A DNA stretch of 64,000 nucleotides from Nitrosomonas sp. (lineage in GTDB: Bacteria > Pseudomonadota > Gammaproteobacteria > Burkholderiales > Nitrosomonadaceae): contig JAHBZZ010000001.1 of the NCBI GenBank assembly GCA_019635215.1, forward strand, positions 361,535 to 425,534, given 5' to 3'. Made by a program: the position numbers and the translations under genes. Shown one piece after another: positions 30,542 through 41,779 of this stretch (its first letter is position 1; the number at the start of each line of letters is the position of its first letter). The notes under the pieces are model-generated. The model was not told the DNA's origin and did not search any database. It worked only from the letters and a program-made list of their open reading frames with translations.

Positions 30542-30901
30542 TTACCTTGCTCGTATAGCTTTTCTTGGACCTTTTCTCGTTCGTGCGTTAGTACGAGTCC
30601 TTTGCCCTCTTACCGGAAGACCCTTTTTATGACGCAATCCACGATAAGTACCGAGATCCATAAGCCTCTTAATATTCATAGAGACTTCCCTACGCAAGTC
30701 GCCTTCAATATTCAATCTAGCAATATGATCCCTTAAAACATCAAGTTGTGGTTCTGATAACTCTTTCAGCTTTACATCAGTAGGTATGCCAGCTTCTTTA
30801 CAAATATTTCTAGAAATAGTTCTTCCTATACCATATATAGAAGTTAACGCTATCCATAAATGCTGATGATTTGGTAAATTAACTCCAGCAATTCGTGCCA
30901 T
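30542..30901 (-). CDS. rpsM: 30S ribosomal protein S13
   Basis: A 119-residue head protein forming intersubunit bridges B1a and B1b. It begins [20 protein letters not shown], has the helix-two-turn-helix segment [11 protein letters not shown] and the basic tail [15 protein letters not shown] that reaches P-site tRNA. It starts the alpha operon and follows rpmJ by 16 bases, so it is probably read through from spc. Confidence 0.98.
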   Translation of the reverse strand: MARIAGVNLPNHQHLWIALTSIYGIGRTISRNICKEAGIPTDVKLKELSEPQLDVLRDHIARLNIEGDLRREVSMNIKRLMDLGTYRGLRHKKGLPVRGQRTRTNARTRKGPRKAIRAR

Positions 30902-30917
30902 ATCTAACCTATTAACT

Positions 30918-31031
30918 CTAACCTTGTCGTTGTTTATGTCTTGGATCTGTACAGATTACTCTAATAATTCGATTTCTTCTAATTATCTTGCAGTTTCTGC
31001 AAACTCGTTTCACTGAAGCCATTACTTTCAT
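30918..31031 (-). CDS. rpmJ: 50S ribosomal protein L36
   Basis: A 37-residue protein, read on the minus strand from ATG 31031 to TAG 30918. It begins [15 protein letters not shown] and ends DPRHKQRQG. The zinc ligands of the Cys-Cys-Cys-His form are present ([14 protein letters not shown]). Its place between infA and rpsM is the standard one. L36 binds 23S rRNA domains II, V and VI. Confidence 0.96.
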   Translation of the reverse strand: MKVMASVKRVCRNCKIIRRNRIIRVICTDPRHKQRQG

Positions 31032-31062
31032 ATTTATAGTTCTAAGAGAAAAAATTAAAAAG

Positions 31063-31281
31063 CTATTTTGCCCTAAACGTTATACGGGCACGCGTTAAAT
31101 CATATGGAGTCAAATCAACTGTCACTTTATCACCGGGCAAAATCCTTATGTAATGCATACGCATCTTTCCAGATATATGACCAAGTACTATGTGACCATT
31201 TTCAAGCTTTACTTTAAATGTAGCATTTGGTAATGTCTCTAGAACCTCACCCTGCATCTGTATCGTTTCTTCTTTAGCCAT
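31063..31281 (-). CDS. infA: Translation initiation factor IF-1
   Basis: A 72-residue OB-fold protein occupying the 30S A site during initiation; same length as E. coli IF-1. It begins [20 protein letters not shown] and has [18 protein letters not shown] and ARITFRAK. Lying between secY and rpmJ is typical of betaproteobacteria, whereas in E. coli infA is elsewhere. Confidence 0.98.
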   Translation of the reverse strand: MAKEETIQMQGEVLETLPNATFKVKLENGHIVLGHISGKMRMHYIRILPGDKVTVDLTPYDLTRARITFRAK

Positions 31282-31299
31282 GACAATATCTACAATCTA

Positions 31300-32631
31300 T
31301 TATCTTGCGGGTAGACGACTATTATTTCCTTTAAGATTCGCTTTCTTCAATAAACTATCATATTGAGATGACATAACATGTGATTGCACTTGAGACATAA
31401 AATCCATAGTGACTATTACGATAATAAGCAATGAAGTACCGCCAAAGTAAAAAGGAACATTCCATTGCAAAATTAAGAACTCAGGTAATAAACAAACCAA
31501 GGTAACATATATTGAGCCTGTCAATGTTAAACGTAACATAATCCTCTCAATATACCGTGTTGTTTGATCACCAGGTCTAATACCAGGTATAAATGCACCA
31601 CTCTTTTTTAAATTATCAGAAGTCTCCTTAGGATTAAAAACTAATGCCGTATAAAAGAAACAAAAGAAAATTATCATTGCTGCATATAGAAAAACATATA
31701 ATGGCTTACCTGGTGAGAGAGATGCACTTAAGTCTCTTAGCCATATCAATGAATCACCTGAAGCAAACCATCCTGCCAATGTCGCTGGAAACAAGATAAT
31801 ACTAGATGCAAAAATAGGTGGTATAACACCTGCCATATTTAGCTTTAAAGGCAAATGAGAGCTTTGGCCTCCATATATTTTTTTTCCTACCTGTCTTTTT
31901 GCATAATTTACTAAAATGCGCCGCTGGCCTTTTTCAACAAATACTACAAAACCTGTAACAAAAGTAGCTGCGACAAATATGAATAAAGCAATGAGGAAGT
32001 GCATAGAGCCAGTACTGACCAAATCCAAGGTTCCACCTATGGCACTCGGTAGGCCCGCTGCAATTCCAGCAAAGATTATCAATGATATTCCGTTACCAAT
32101 CCCACGCTCAGTAATTTGCTCACCTAACCACATTAAAAAAATAGTACCAGTCACTAACGTAATAACGGTAGTTAGAACGAACATTGAGCCAGGATTTATT
32201 ACCAATCCAGCCTGCGCTTGTAATGCAAATGATATACCATAACTTTGAACTAAAGCTAAGGCAAGTGTACCGTATCGCGTATACTGTGCTATCTTTCTCC
32301 TACCACTTTCGCCTTCTTTTTTCAGAGCTTCCAAATACGGAACAGCGACAGTGCCAAGCTGCATAATAATTGATGCGGATATATAGGGCATAATGCCAAG
32401 AGCAAATATCGAGAATCTCGATAGCGCCCCACCTGAAAACATATTGAACATCCCTAACACCCCGCCTTGTTGGGAGTCAAATAGATCTTTTAGTACATCT
32501 GGATCAATTCCGGGAACAGGTACATGAGCACCTATTCGATATACAATTAAAGCCAACAGCAAGAACCATAATCTACGCTTTAAATCAGCAAATCGATCAA
32601 TGGGTTTCTGTATAAATCCTTTTGTAGCCAA
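31300..32631 (-). CDS. secY: Protein translocase subunit SecY
   Basis: A 443-residue inner-membrane channel protein with ten membrane segments; it forms the Sec translocon with SecE and SecG and works with SecA and ribosomes. Visible features are the plug region after TM1 ([12 protein letters not shown]), TM2 [19 protein letters not shown] and the cytoplasmic loop [17 protein letters not shown] used by SecA and ribosomes. Length equals E. coli SecY. It follows rplO by 23 bases in the spc operon. Confidence 0.99.
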   Translation of the reverse strand: MATKGFIQKPIDRFADLKRRLWFLLLALIVYRIGAHVPVPGIDPDVLKDLFDSQQGGVLGMFNMFSGGALSRFSIFALGIMPYISASIIMQLGTVAVPYLEALKKEGESGRRKIAQYTRYGTLALALVQSYGISFALQAQAGLVINPGSMFVLTTVITLVTGTIFLMWLGEQITERGIGNGISLIIFAGIAAGLPSAIGGTLDLVSTGSMHFLIALFIFVAATFVTGFVVFVEKGQRRILVNYAKRQVGKKIYGGQSSHLPLKLNMAGVIPPIFASSIILFPATLAGWFASGDSLIWLRDLSASLSPGKPLYVFLYAAMIIFFCFFYTALVFNPKETSDNLKKSGAFIPGIRPGDQTTRYIERIMLRLTLTGSIYVTLVCLLPEFLILQWNVPFYFGGTSLLIIVIVTMDFMSQVQSHVMSSQYDSLLKKANLKGNNSRLPAR

Positions 32632-32654
32632 TTTTTCCCTTTAAAACTGTTATA

Positions 32655-33083
32655 TCAAGTAGCCGCAGATACAAGTATCTCTTTAACGCCTTTGGTTAAA
32701 TAAATATCTTGAATTGTAATATTGTTTGGTAATGTGCTATTGACTGATTTATATATCCTCACAGATTTAACTCGTAAAGATATTAAATTATATTGTCTTA
32801 GGGTTTCAATATTTATTACCGATTCACTTATATTGGATAAATCTTTCGATCGTAAACTAACTGTTTCATTACTACTCAAACTCATGAAACCACGCTTTGG
32901 TAAACGACGATACAGTGGCATCTGCCCACCCTCAAAACCAACCTTGTGATACCCACCAGCACGCGATTTTTGACCTTTATGTCCTCTTCCAGCTGTTTTT
33001 CCTTTTCCGCTTCCGATACCTCGGCCAACTCTCTTTCTGGATTTATTTAAACCTAGACTATTAGCTATTGTATTGAGGTACAT
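32655..33083 (-). CDS. rplO: 50S ribosomal protein L15
   Basis: A 142-residue late-assembly large-subunit protein. The glycine/arginine-rich N-terminus ([20 protein letters not shown]) runs into rRNA, and [18 protein letters not shown] is conserved. It starts 2 bases after the rpmD stop and precedes secY as in most proteobacteria. Confidence 0.97.
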   Translation of the reverse strand: MYLNTIANSLGLNKSRKRVGRGIGSGKGKTAGRGHKGQKSRAGGYHKVGFEGGQMPLYRRLPKRGFMSLSSNETVSLRSKDLSNISESVINIETLRQYNLISLRVKSVRIYKSVNSTLPNNITIQDIYLTKGVKEILVSAAT

Positions 33084-33085
33084 AA

Positions 33086-33274
33086 TTATTCACATTTAAT
33101 AAGGTAGTTAACTTTATGAATCATACCACGCACCGCTAGTGTATCCTCCAATTCTGCAGAACTATTTAATTTCTTCAAACCTAAACCTTTTATTATTTGA
33201 CGGTGCGATTTCTTTGTACCAATTAAACTTTTTATTAAAGTAATTCGAATTCTTTTATTCGTTCCAGCATTCAT
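33086..33274 (-). CDS. rpmD: 50S ribosomal protein L30
   Basis: A 62-residue large-subunit protein. The family segments [29 protein letters not shown] and [10 protein letters not shown] are present. Its ATG overlaps the rpsE stop by one base (TAATG), so it is probably translated by the same ribosomes. Confidence 0.96.
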   Translation of the reverse strand: MNAGTNKRIRITLIKSLIGTKKSHRQIIKGLGLKKLNSSAELEDTLAVRGMIHKVNYLIKCE

Positions 33275-33804
33275 TAGTCATGACCCAAAATTTCATCAAT
33301 CGTCTTACCACGTTTAAGCGCTATCATCGTTGGAGTATTCATTGAATATAAGCCCTGGAGCGTAGCTCTTACTACATTATATGGATTTGTAGAGCCTATG
33401 CATTTTGCAAGAATATTATGCATTCCCATTACTTCAAAAATTGCTCTCATCGGTCCTCCCGCAATAATCCCTGTACCATCCGGCGCTGGTTGCATATAAA
33501 CCCTTGCTGCCCCATGCCGCCCAACGATTGGATGATAAATTGTGCCATTTTTTAATTTCACTTTAATTAAAGAACGCTTTGCTTCATCCATTGCTTTCTG
33601 TACAGCAACTGGCACCTCTCTTGCTTTTCCTTTTCCCATACCAACACCACCATCGCCATCGCCCACGACTGTAAGTGCTGCAAACCCCAAAATTCGCCCA
33701 CCTTTAACGACCTTAGTAACTCTATTGATAGCTACCATCTTTTCTCTTAGGTCATCAATATTAACGCCGTCTATATTGCTATATTTATTAATTGCTTTGG
33801 TCAT
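33274..33804 (-). CDS. rpsE: 30S ribosomal protein S5
   Basis: A 176-residue protein lining the mRNA entry and contributing to decoding accuracy. The double-stranded RNA-binding domain has [17 protein letters not shown] and [18 protein letters not shown]; the second domain includes [13 protein letters not shown]. It is slightly longer than the E. coli protein at both ends. Lies 16 bases after rplR. Confidence 0.98.
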   Translation of the reverse strand: MTKAINKYSNIDGVNIDDLREKMVAINRVTKVVKGGRILGFAALTVVGDGDGGVGMGKGKAREVPVAVQKAMDEAKRSLIKVKLKNGTIYHPIVGRHGAARVYMQPAPDGTGIIAGGPMRAIFEVMGMHNILAKCIGSTNPYNVVRATLQGLYSMNTPTMIALKRGKTIDEILGHD

Positions 33805-33820
33805 GTTGATATTTATTTAT

Positions 33821-34177
33821 TCAGAATTTTAATCCACTATCTCTGGCCGCTTCAGCTAAAGCTTTTATACGGCCATGATATTTATATCCAGAACGATCAA
33901 ATGCTATACGAATGATACCGATATCTTTAGCTTTCTCAGCTATGCGTTTTCCTATGAGTATGGCTGCCGAAATATTATTTCCAAATTTTATTTCAGATCT
34001 AATATTAGGTTCAACAGTCGAAGCGCTAGTTAATGTTCGATTGTTCACATCATCAATTAGCTGAACATAGATGTGTTGATTTGTACGATAAACAGATAAA
34101 CGAACTACATTAAGCTCATTTATTTTCTTTCTCGTTTTTTTTGCACGTTTCAATCTGTTAAGTTTTAAATTTTTCAT
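33821..34177 (-). CDS. rplR: 50S ribosomal protein L18
   Basis: A 118-residue 5S rRNA-binding protein of the central protuberance. It has a basic N-terminus ([14 protein letters not shown]), [19 protein letters not shown] and [20 protein letters not shown]. Standard position between rplF and rpsE. Confidence 0.98.
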   Translation of the reverse strand: MKNLKLNRLKRAKKTRKKINELNVVRLSVYRTNQHIYVQLIDDVNNRTLTSASTVEPNIRSEIKFGNNISAAILIGKRIAEKAKDIGIIRIAFDRSGYKYHGRIKALAEAARDSGLKF

Positions 34178-34191
34178 ATTAAAATCAAACT

Positions 34192-34725
34192 TTATTTCTT
34201 CTTAGTTTCTTTTAATTTAATTAACTCATCGGCATAGCGCACACCCTTACCTTTATAAGGTTCAGGCCTTCTAAATGCTCTTATTTCGGCAGCAGTTTGC
34301 CCAACTTTCTGCTTATCCACACCTCTAATAAGAATTTCAGTCTGGCTAGGTAATTCGATATTTATATATTCCGGAATTGGATAATTTATAGCATGCGAAT
34401 AGCCCAAGCTTAAATTTAAATCATTTCCACTAATTTGAGCTCTATATCCGACACCGACCAATATTAATTTCTTTTCGAAGCCTACTGAGACACCTTGTAC
34501 CATATTAAAAACTAAAGAACGAATTGTGCCTGAGAGGGCTTTAGCATGCTGACTATCATGCTTGGTTTCAATCTTAATCGAGTTATTTTCTTTATATATA
34601 CTCAATTCGGATCCAATACTTTGCCCAAGCTGACCTTTCGGTCCCTTAATAGTTATCTCAGCTGCATTTATATCAACTTCTACCCCCGAAGGAATAATTA
34701 TAGGATTACCACTTACTCGCGACAT
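34192..34725 (-). CDS. rplF: 50S ribosomal protein L6
   Basis: A 177-residue protein near the factor-binding site beside the sarcin-ricin loop; same length as E. coli L6. The ATG at 34725 ([17 protein letters not shown]) is preferred over an in-frame TTG at 34746 since it matches the family and has AAGGA about 10 bases upstream. The C-terminus carries [13 protein letters not shown], the rRNA-binding motif. Confidence 0.97.
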   Translation of the reverse strand: MSRVSGNPIIIPSGVEVDINAAEITIKGPKGQLGQSIGSELSIYKENNSIKIETKHDSQHAKALSGTIRSLVFNMVQGVSVGFEKKLILVGVGYRAQISGNDLNLSLGYSHAINYPIPEYINIELPSQTEILIRGVDKQKVGQTAAEIRAFRRPEPYKGKGVRYADELIKLKETKKK

Positions 34726-34742
34726 TCTGACTATTTCCTTTG

Positions 34743-35138
34743 TCAAACCACTTCACAAATCACTTCACCACCAACACCTATTTTTTTTGCTTTTTTTCCT
34801 GTCATTACACCTTTAGAAGTTGAAATGATCGAGACCCCCAAACCATTCAATACATCAGGAATTTCAGAAACTGATTTATAAATACGCATCCCTGGCCTAC
34901 TTATTCGTTTGATGGAATCAATAACAGGCGATCCGGCATAATATTTCAGATCAATTTGAATATAAGCAATATTATTAATATTGTTTATATTATATGCTGT
35001 TATATAACCTTCCTCTTGCAATACAGATGTGATTGATTGTTTAATTTTAGAAAAGGGAATTAATACATACTTTTTTCTAGCCAATTGAGCATTTCGAATT
35101 CTAGTCAGCATGTCTGCTATAGGGTCACTTAAACTCAT
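34743..35138 (-). CDS. rpsH: 30S ribosomal protein S8
   Basis: A 131-residue primary 16S-binding protein. It begins [18 protein letters not shown] and ends with the conserved [14 protein letters not shown] and GGEVICEV. In E. coli S8 represses the spc operon by binding mRNA near the rplE start; the equivalent site was not resolved here. Confidence 0.98.
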   Translation of the reverse strand: MSLSDPIADMLTRIRNAQLARKKYVLIPFSKIKQSITSVLQEEGYITAYNINNINNIAYIQIDLKYYAGSPVIDSIKRISRPGMRIYKSVSEIPDVLNGLGVSIISTSKGVMTGKKAKKIGVGGEVICEVV

Positions 35139-35162
35139 AATAAAAAATCCTGCTTTAATGTA

Positions 35163-35468
35163 CTACCAACTTGCTTTTGTTATACCAGGTATCTTTCCGC
35201 TCATTGCTATATCACGCAATTTACTTCTTCCCAATCCAAATTTAGTATAAACACCGCGCGGTCTTCCTGTTATAGAACATCGATTTCGCAATCTCACCGG
35301 ACTTGCATTTCTCGGTAGATTTTGAAGCTTTAAACGTGCTTCAAATCTTTCATCATCGGATAAAGATAAATCATTAATGATCAATATCAATTTTTTTCTG
35401 ACGGCAGAATATTTTGACACTATCAGCTGACGCTTTAAATTTCTATTTATAATTGAAATCTTTGCCAT
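35163..35468 (-). CDS. rpsN: 30S ribosomal protein S14 (zinc-free form)
   Basis: A 101-residue protein of the 30S head, same length as in E. coli. Conserved parts are [20 protein letters not shown] and [18 protein letters not shown]. It lacks the CxxC pairs of the short zinc form, so it is the long zinc-independent type. It starts 4 bases after the rplE stop. Confidence 0.98.
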   Translation of the reverse strand: MAKISIINRNLKRQLIVSKYSAVRKKLILIINDLSLSDDERFEARLKLQNLPRNASPVRLRNRCSITGRPRGVYTKFGLGRSKLRDIAMSGKIPGITKASW

Positions 35469-35472
35469 ATCA

Positions 35473-36012
35473 TCAACTTTTAAAAGGAAAATTAAACGCC
35501 TTTAATAATGAACAAGCCTCCTCATCACTTTTAGCCGTTGTCGTGATAGATATATTCATACCTCGTAAAACATCAATTTTATCGTATTCTATTTCTGGAA
35601 AAATGATTTGCTCCTTAATCCCCATATTATAATTTCCTCTTCCATCAAATGCTTTAGAAGAAATTCCACGAAAATCACGTATCCTTGGTATTGCAATAGT
35701 AATCAGCCTATCTAAAAAATCATACATAAGTGCACTCCTTAGTGTCACCTTACAACCTATCGGATACCCTTCGCGTACTTTAAATGTGGCTATGGATTTA
35801 CGAGCAGTTGTCACTACAGGTTTTTGCCCTGTTATTTTTTTTAAATCAGAAATAGCATGATCAATAATTTTCTTATCAGTTGTAGCCTCTCCAAGTCCTA
35901 TATTTATAGTAACTTTTGTAACCCTTGGAACTTCCATAATTGATTTATACGAAAATTCCTTGATCAAGGATGGTACAACATTTTTATAGTATATTTCTCT
36001 TAAGCGATTCAT
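35473..36012 (-). CDS. rplE: 50S ribosomal protein L5
   Basis: A 179-residue 5S rRNA-binding protein contacting P-site tRNA; same length as E. coli L5. Segments: [36 protein letters not shown] and [16 protein letters not shown]. It lies 18 bases after rplX. Confidence 0.98.
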   Translation of the reverse strand: MNRLREIYYKNVVPSLIKEFSYKSIMEVPRVTKVTINIGLGEATTDKKIIDHAISDLKKITGQKPVVTTARKSIATFKVREGYPIGCKVTLRSALMYDFLDRLITIAIPRIRDFRGISSKAFDGRGNYNMGIKEQIIFPEIEYDKIDVLRGMNISITTTAKSDEEACSLLKAFNFPFKS

Positions 36013-36030
36013 TGGTTTCTTGCCATTTCG

Positions 36031-36342
36031 TTATATTTTTTCACCACTCGACCTGAATACTCTAATTTTATTATTATCAGCATCTACAGAAAATCCCACG
36101 CGATCTTGTTTTTTTGTAGAAAAATTATATATAGCGACATTAGATAAATGAATTGGCATATCAATATTCACTATGCCACCTGTCACTCCTGTAGACGGAT
36201 TTGGTTTTTGATGTTTTTTTAGGGTATTTACACCCTGTACTTGCACATAGTTATTATTAATTATTTTAACAACAGCACCTCGCTTTCCTTTATCTTTTCC
36301 AGAAAGAATAATAACATCATCGCCTTTTCTTATCTTTTTCAT
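36031..36342 (-). CDS. rplX: 50S ribosomal protein L24
   Basis: A 103-residue assembly-initiator protein bound near the 23S 5' end and tunnel exit. The KOW motif lies at the N-terminus ([20 protein letters not shown]), followed by [14 protein letters not shown] and [15 protein letters not shown]. Standard order after rplN. Confidence 0.97.
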   Translation of the reverse strand: MKKIRKGDDVIILSGKDKGKRGAVVKIINNNYVQVQGVNTLKKHQKPNPSTGVTGGIVNIDMPIHLSNVAIYNFSTKKQDRVGFSVDADNNKIRVFRSSGEKI

Positions 36343-36361
36343 TTAAAATTCCGACTTAGAT

Positions 36362-36730
36362 TTACAGTACTTCTGGAGCTAGCGAAACAATTTTCATAAA
36401 TTTCGCTCCTCTAAGTTCACGTGTTACTGGACCAAATATACGTGTTCCTATGGGCTCAAGCTTTGTATTTAATAATACAGCTGCATTATTATCAAACTTA
36501 ATCAAAGATCCATCCAATCTTCTGATACCTTTTGCCGTTCGAACAACAACAGCATTATAAACATCACCTTTTTTAACTCTTCCTCGCGGCGCAGCATCCT
36601 TGATGCTCACTTTTATTACATCACCTATATTTGCATAATTCCGCTTCGAGCCACCCAGCACCTTAATACACATAACTGAACGCGCGCCAGTATTATCAGC
36701 TACTTTTAGGATTGATTGCATTTGAATCAT
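36362..36730 (-). CDS. rplN: 50S ribosomal protein L14
   Basis: A 122-residue protein at the intersubunit face (bridges B5 and B8) and the RsfS binding site. It begins [20 protein letters not shown] and has [14 protein letters not shown] and [18 protein letters not shown] lies before the ATG. It heads the spc operon: the 203-base gap to rpsQ matches the E. coli site of the S10 terminator and spc promoter. The gap has ATGAGAGA (36773-36780) paired with TCTCTCAT (36860-36867); I could not choose a promoter. Confidence 0.98.
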   Translation of the reverse strand: MIQMQSILKVADNTGARSVMCIKVLGGSKRNYANIGDVIKVSIKDAAPRGRVKKGDVYNAVVVRTAKGIRRLDGSLIKFDNNAAVLLNTKLEPIGTRIFGPVTRELRGAKFMKIVSLAPEVL

Positions 36731-36933
36731 TGATCACTCGCCTTTTAACTAAATCTAAACTCTAATTTTCAAATGAGAGATTGTATTAAGATTTAACGAT
36801 ACCACTTTCTATAAAATACTAATCAAACTCTGCTTCACATTTCTGAGACTAATCAATTGTCTCTCATAAAATTACATATCAACATCCCTTAGGAAACCGG
36901 TAATTTTACTTTTTTTGCGCCACTTTAGCAAAT

Positions 36934-37197
36934 CTAACTCAAAGTAGCTTTTGATATAAACCTTAATAAACGCCAAGTTTTAGTTTTGGAAACTGGCTTT
37001 GTTTCCTCTATTAATACGATATCACCGACTTGCCCCTCATTATTTTCATCATGCACATGATATTTCTTTGAGCGGGTAATAATTTTCCCATACAACGGAT
37101 GCTTAACTCTTCTATTTACCAGTACAGTCAAAGTCTTATCAGTCTTATTACTTGTTATTTTTCCTGTAAAGGTACGTTTAAAGCTCTGGTTGTTCAT
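36934..37197 (-). CDS. rpsQ: 30S ribosomal protein S17
   Basis: An 87-residue OB-fold protein and primary 16S binder. Conserved parts are [39 protein letters not shown] and [16 protein letters not shown]. Its ATG overlaps the rpmC stop by 4 bases. It is the last gene of the S10 group. Confidence 0.97.
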   Translation of the reverse strand: MNNQSFKRTFTGKITSNKTDKTLTVLVNRRVKHPLYGKIITRSKKYHVHDENNEGQVGDIVLIEETKPVSKTKTWRLLRFISKATLS

Positions 37198-37394
37198 AAT
37201 GCGCTTAACTTTTCAGTAATAATGGTTTTGATTCTAGCGATATCACGTTTGTTATTTTTTAATAGATTTAAATTTGATATCTGTTGCGTGGCAAGTTGCA
37301 TTTTCAAACTAAATTGAATTCTTAACAAAGCATGTAATTCTCTTTTTAGATCTTTTAAATCCATTTCACGTAACTCTCTAACGCTCATTTTCAA
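37194..37394 (-). CDS. rpmC: 50S ribosomal protein L29
   Basis: A 66-residue helical hairpin protein at the tunnel exit near the SRP and trigger factor site. Typical text is [20 protein letters not shown] and [10 protein letters not shown]. It overlaps rplP and rpsQ by 4 bases each. Confidence 0.96.
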   Translation of the reverse strand: MKMSVRELREMDLKDLKRELHALLRIQFSLKMQLATQQISNLNLLKNNKRDIARIKTIITEKLSAL

Positions 37395-37807
37395 CCACCA
37401 AGCTGTCTAATGATAAATGTCGTTTTAACTGGAAGCTTTGCAGCGGCTAATCTAAAGGCTTCCCGTGCCAATGCTTCATTAACTCCATCCATTTCATACA
37501 ACATTTTTCCTGGTTTAATCTCAGCCACAAAATATTCAGGGCTACCTTTTCCCTTACCCATCCTAACCTCAGCAGGTTTATGAGAAATAGGCTTATCTGG
37601 AAATATTCTGATCCAAATTCTCCCCCCCCTTTTAATGTGGCGCGTCATTGCACGCCTTGCAGCCTCAATTTGTCGCGCTGTTATTCTACCGCGCTCTATT
37701 GCCTTCAATCCAAATTCACCAAAACTTACTTTTGCACCACGTGTAGCTATTCCTGTGTTTCGACCTTTCTGTTGTTTTCGGTATTTTGTTCTAGCTGGTT
37801 GAAGCAT
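37391..37807 (-). CDS. rplP: 50S ribosomal protein L16
   Basis: A 138-residue protein needed for peptidyl transferase activity and A-site tRNA placement. The ATG at 37807 ([19 protein letters not shown]) is preferred over the GTG just before it by family alignment. [19 protein letters not shown] holds the arginine that is hydroxylated by RoxA in some bacteria. It starts 17 bases inside the end of rpsC. Confidence 0.97.
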   Translation of the reverse strand: MLQPARTKYRKQQKGRNTGIATRGAKVSFGEFGLKAIERGRITARQIEAARRAMTRHIKRGGRIWIRIFPDKPISHKPAEVRMGKGKGSPEYFVAEIKPGKMLYEMDGVNEALAREAFRLAAAKLPVKTTFIIRQLGG

Positions 37808-38570
37808 CACTATCTCCGGATTCTTTCTTAATCTCTATATTATCAACGGGTAAAACTTCGAAATTCAGTTTTTCTTTTTTAATAGCTCTTTTTCTTTCTA
37901 ATTCATTATTAGTATTTGTTGAAGAAAGATTGGCGCTCTCTTTACCAAAAACTTCACCTCTAAAAATCCATACTTTGATACCAATTATTCCATAGGTCGT
38001 TTGCGCTTCGGAAGTTGCATAGTCAAGATTTGCTCTCAAAGTATGTAAAGGCACTCTGCCTTCTCTATACCACTCTGTTCGCGCAATTTCAATCCCATTA
38101 AGACGACCAGAACTCATAATTTTTATACCTTGAGCTCCAAGACGCATTGCATTTTGCATGGCACGTTTCATTGCACGCCTGAACATAATTCTTTTCTCGA
38201 GTTGCTGCGCAATATTATCTGCAATTAGTTGTGCATCAAGTTCCGGTTTTCTGATTTCTTCGATATTAACATGAACAGGAACTCCCATTCGCTTTTGTAG
38301 TTCTACCCTTAGTGTTTCAATATCTTCACCTTTTTTTCCAATAACCACACCTGGCCGTGCACTAAATATTGTAATTCTGGCATTTCTGGAAGGTCGTTCA
38401 ATCAAAACACGCCCAACAGAGGCATGCTTAAGCTTTTCTGCTAGATATTCTCTCACTTTGATATCTTCATTTAACATTGCAGCAAATGAATTACTATTTG
38501 CATACCATTTTGAAAGCCAGTTTCTGTGAACTGATAGACGAAATCCAGTTGGATGAATTTTTTGACCCAT
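37791..38570 (-). CDS. rpsC: 30S ribosomal protein S3
   Basis: A 259-residue protein at the mRNA entry with helicase activity. [20 protein letters not shown] opens it, the KH domain includes [14 protein letters not shown], and the C-terminal domain has [20 protein letters not shown]. It is about 25 residues longer than E. coli S3 through a low-complexity tail rich in Ser, Asn, Lys and Glu; such tails are common in betaproteobacteria. Confidence 0.98.
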   Translation of the reverse strand: MGQKIHPTGFRLSVHRNWLSKWYANSNSFAAMLNEDIKVREYLAEKLKHASVGRVLIERPSRNARITIFSARPGVVIGKKGEDIETLRVELQKRMGVPVHVNIEEIRKPELDAQLIADNIAQQLEKRIMFRRAMKRAMQNAMRLGAQGIKIMSSGRLNGIEIARTEWYREGRVPLHTLRANLDYATSEAQTTYGIIGIKVWIFRGEVFGKESANLSSTNTNNELERKRAIKKEKLNFEVLPVDNIEIKKESGDSDASTS

Positions 38571-38606
38571 TTACTACGCCTTTAATTTAAATGATTTTGT
38601 CTTTTA

Positions 38607-38936
38607 TTAATCAGCTACTGTGATAGTTATATGACAAGTCGGCTTCATTAATCGATTACCTCTTCCCTTCGCACGTGCACTTGTGCGTGGCATGTACGTA
38701 CCTCTGTCAACAAAGATACTCGATATCTTTAACTCATCAACATCAGCCCCATCATTATGTTCGGCGTTTGCGATTGCAGATTCTAACAACTGTTTTATAA
38801 TAAAAGCGCTTTTTTTGGAACTAAAAGTTAATAAGCTAATCGCTTTATCTACATGCATTCCTCTAATCTGGTCGGCAACTAACCGACCTTTTTGCGCCGA
38901 TAATCGAACACCTTTTAATTTAGCTGTTGTTTCCAT
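38607..38936 (-). CDS. rplV: 50S ribosomal protein L22
   Basis: A 109-residue protein whose beta hairpin lines the exit tunnel constriction. Segments: [32 protein letters not shown] and [19 protein letters not shown], the last forming the tunnel loop where macrolide-resistance changes occur in other species. Standard place between rpsS and rpsC. Confidence 0.97.
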   Translation of the reverse strand: METTAKLKGVRLSAQKGRLVADQIRGMHVDKAISLLTFSSKKSAFIIKQLLESAIANAEHNDGADVDELKISSIFVDRGTYMPRTSARAKGRGNRLMKPTCHITITVAD

Positions 38937-38946
38937 TTATTGATTC

Positions 38947-39225
38947 CTATCTTTTGGCAGTCTTTTTATCAGCAGCATGACCTTTAAATGTTCTTGTTAT
39001 TGCAAATTCCCCTAATTTATGACCAACCATATTCTCTGTTATGAATACTGGTATATGCTGCCTACCATTATGAACTGATATAGTTAATCCAATAAAATTT
39101 GGCAATACTGTGGAACGTCTAGACCATGTTTTAATCGGTCGTTTATCATTCGTTTCTACAGCTTTATCAATTTTTGCCAATAAATGAGTGTCTACAAATG
39201 GTCCTTTTTTTATAGATCTAGCCAT
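38947..39225 (-). CDS. rpsS: 30S ribosomal protein S19
   Basis: A 92-residue head protein partnering S13. [40 protein letters not shown] and [16 protein letters not shown] are conserved. Same length as E. coli S19; 4 bases after rplB. Confidence 0.98.
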   Translation of the reverse strand: MARSIKKGPFVDTHLLAKIDKAVETNDKRPIKTWSRRSTVLPNFIGLTISVHNGRQHIPVFITENMVGHKLGEFAITRTFKGHAADKKTAKR

Positions 39226-39229
39226 TAAA

Positions 39230-40063
39230 CTAACCTTTTCTTGAATAACGATGTCTGACGATCATAGTTTCAGTGCGTTTATTAGATCGTGTTCTGTAAC
39301 CTTTAGCAGGCGTACCCCACGGACTAACAGGATGTCTTCCGCCTGAAGTTCGACCTTCCCCTCCCCCATGGGGATGATCAATCGGATTCATCGCTACACC
39401 TCGAACAGTCGGCCTTATACCACGCCATCTCATAGCGCCAGCCTTTCCGATTGATTTCAAATTGTATTCAGCATTGCTCACTTCACCAATTGTCGCTCTA
39501 CAATTAATATGAACTTTCCTTATTTCTCCTGACCGCAATTTCAGGAGTGCATAATTCCCATCTCTTGCTTGAAGTTGTGCAGAAGTACCAGCTGATCGTG
39601 CTAATTGCGCTCCTTTTTCAGGCAAAAGCTCAATGCAATGTATAACAGTTCCAACAGGAATATTTCTTAACTGTAACGCATCTCCCAGCTTAATTTGCGC
39701 ACTACTTCCGCTGTTGATAACATCGCCTATCTTCAATCCTTTTGGCGCTATTATATAGCGACGCTCACCATCTATATAACAAACCAAAGCGATATTGGCT
39801 GTTCTATTCGGATCATACTCTATACGCTCAATCCTACCCGGAATACCATCTTTATTTCTTTTAAAATCAATTTTTCTATAATGCTGCTTATGCCCACCAC
39901 CTCTATGCCGGATGGTAATTTTTCCAGTGTTATTCCTTCCCGCCTTACTATTTTGTTTTTCTACTAACTTTTTAAAAGGCTCACCTTTATACAAATCAGC
40001 TTGGATTAATCGTACTACTCCACGCCTTCCAGGCGATGTTGGTCTAAGCTTTACAAGTGACAT
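39230..40063 (-). CDS. rplB: 50S ribosomal protein L2
   Basis: A 277-residue primary 23S-binding protein essential for subunit joining and peptidyl transfer. Key segments are [12 protein letters not shown] near the start and [20 protein letters not shown] near the end, containing the conserved histidine. Its ATG overlaps the rplW stop by one base (TAATG). Confidence 0.99.
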   Translation of the reverse strand: MSLVKLRPTSPGRRGVVRLIQADLYKGEPFKKLVEKQNSKAGRNNTGKITIRHRGGGHKQHYRKIDFKRNKDGIPGRIERIEYDPNRTANIALVCYIDGERRYIIAPKGLKIGDVINSGSSAQIKLGDALQLRNIPVGTVIHCIELLPEKGAQLARSAGTSAQLQARDGNYALLKLRSGEIRKVHINCRATIGEVSNAEYNLKSIGKAGAMRWRGIRPTVRGVAMNPIDHPHGGGEGRTSGGRHPVSPWGTPAKGYRTRSNKRTETMIVRHRYSRKG

Positions 40064-40398
40064 TATTTAACTCCGACACTCGGTAAATTGGTAAAACTCA
40101 ATTCCTGGCCTTCTTTTATACTAACAATTGCTTTTTTCCAATTGCTTCTGTTTCCTAAATAACGACCAAATCTTTTCTGCTTACCCTTCACATTCATAGT
40201 TTGGACCTTTTCAACCTTAATGTTCTGATCCTTCCATATCATTTCAATGGCAGCTTTTATTTCACTTTTGGTTGCATTTCGCACCACGCGAAAAATTGTT
40301 TGATTATGAGCTTCACCAATGGATGTTCCCTTTTCTGAAATATAAGGGGCAAGTATCACTTGCATCAGACGTTCATATTGTTTTATTGATCCACTCAT
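40063..40398 (-). CDS. rplW: 50S ribosomal protein L23
   Basis: A 111-residue tunnel-exit protein that docks trigger factor and SRP. Conserved: [28 protein letters not shown] and [20 protein letters not shown]. It overlaps rplD by 4 bases (ATGA) and rplB by 1, so all three are probably coupled. Confidence 0.97.
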   Translation of the reverse strand: MSGSIKQYERLMQVILAPYISEKGTSIGEAHNQTIFRVVRNATKSEIKAAIEMIWKDQNIKVEKVQTMNVKGKQKRFGRYLGNRSNWKKAIVSIKEGQELSFTNLPSVGVK

Positions 40399-41015
40399 AA
40401 AAATAATTCCTCAAATTTTCTGATGCTATTTGTAGTGACAAGTGTTTTATCGAATTTCAAGAGATTAACCGGATCAATGCTATCTGCTTCTATAACCAAA
40501 ATATCCGGCATATTTCTTGATGACAAATAAAGCGTATCTTTTAATTCGTCTGTAATAAGCAGCAAATTCTCGAAACCAAGTATTTTTAATTTTTCTTTAA
40601 ACTCCTTGGTCTTATGCGTTTCCATAGTAAAAGTATCAATAATTGTCAATCTATCATCGCGCACAAGCTTAGATAAAATTGTACTCATTCCAACTCGATA
40701 CATTTTTTTATTTATTTTCTTTTTATAATTCTCTTGTGGATTATTTGGAAAAACTTTACCACCACCACGCCAAATTGGACTAGAAGCCCTACCTACTCTA
40801 GCCCTTCCGGTACCTTTTTGTCGCCATGGTTTACGGTTTGATTTAGCAACGCTTGATCTATCCTTTTGTGCTCTTGTTGCACTTCTTGAGTTAGATAAAT
40901 AAGAAGTAACTATTTGGTGAACAATCGCTTCATTATATTCCCTATTAAACAAAGAATCGGAAACAGATATACTACCTATATCTTGCTTTTGTTCATTGAT
41001 CAGTTTTAATTCCAT
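40395..41015 (-). CDS. rplD: 50S ribosomal protein L4
   Basis: A 206-residue protein whose extended loop (KPWRQKGTGRARVGRASSP) lines the exit tunnel. In E. coli L4 controls the S10 operon through the rpsJ leader; here rpsJ sits only 71 bases behind tuf, so that leader is probably absent. It starts 19 bases after rplC. Confidence 0.98.
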   Translation of the reverse strand: MELKLINEQKQDIGSISVSDSLFNREYNEAIVHQIVTSYLSNSRSATRAQKDRSSVAKSNRKPWRQKGTGRARVGRASSPIWRGGGKVFPNNPQENYKKKINKKMYRVGMSTILSKLVRDDRLTIIDTFTMETHKTKEFKEKLKILGFENLLLITDELKDTLYLSSRNMPDILVIEADSIDPVNLLKFDKTLVTTNSIRKFEELFL

Positions 41016-41034
41016 TACTTATCTACCTTACTTT

Positions 41035-41697
41035 TTAGTTTTCAACTTTCTGTTTTTCTTTTTTTATACTTGAAGAAATTATCACTTTGCTTCCTTTTGA
41101 TCCAGGAATAGCTCCTTTAATAAGCAATAAATTTCTATCTTTATCTATTTTTACTATTTCTAAATTTTGAATTGTACGCCTTACATTTCCTAGCTGCCCA
41201 GACATTCTTTTACCTGGAAATATTCGTCCTGGATCCTGCGCCATACCTATAGACCCTGGCTTTCTATGTGCCTTGGAATTACCGTGTGATGATCTATTCG
41301 ATGAAAAGTGATGACGCTTTATCGAACCCGCATACCCCTTGCCAATCGTAATTCCTGAAACATCGACTTTTTGACCTACCTGAAAGATATCAATCTCGAC
41401 AGATGAACCTAATGCTAGTTGTACGGCATCGTCATCAGTTAAAACTCGAAACTCTTTCATAAAATCTGCAGCCTCAGTTCCAGCTTTAGCAAAATGCCCC
41501 GACAGTGATTTATTCACACGAACCGGCTTCTTCTTGCCGAATGCAACTTGCACCGCCGAGTACCCATCCGTTTCATGGATTTTAATTTGCGTCACACGAT
41601 TACCCGCCACATCCACAACAGTAACTGGCAAACTATCACCACTTTCGGTGAATATGCGCGTCATCCCCACTTTTTGACCGATTAAACCTAAACTCAT
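41035..41697 (-). CDS. rplC: 50S ribosomal protein L3
   Basis: A 220-residue protein that nucleates 50S assembly and reaches the peptidyl transferase centre. The ATG at 41697 ([20 protein letters not shown]) is chosen for the family N-terminus and GGAAGA upstream; the frame extends to 41727 without support. [20 protein letters not shown] is the central extension near the active site. Confidence 0.98.
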   Translation of the reverse strand: MSLGLIGQKVGMTRIFTESGDSLPVTVVDVAGNRVTQIKIHETDGYSAVQVAFGKKKPVRVNKSLSGHFAKAGTEAADFMKEFRVLTDDDAVQLALGSSVEIDIFQVGQKVDVSGITIGKGYAGSIKRHHFSSNRSSHGNSKAHRKPGSIGMAQDPGRIFPGKRMSGQLGNVRRTIQNLEIVKIDKDRNLLLIKGAIPGSKGSKVIISSSIKKEKQKVEN

Positions 41698-41779
41698 TAT
41701 TCTTCCGATATTAAATTTTTTAATCACATCGACAAAATTTTACTCAATCCCTGTCGTGATTAACTAATACAAGTGTATA

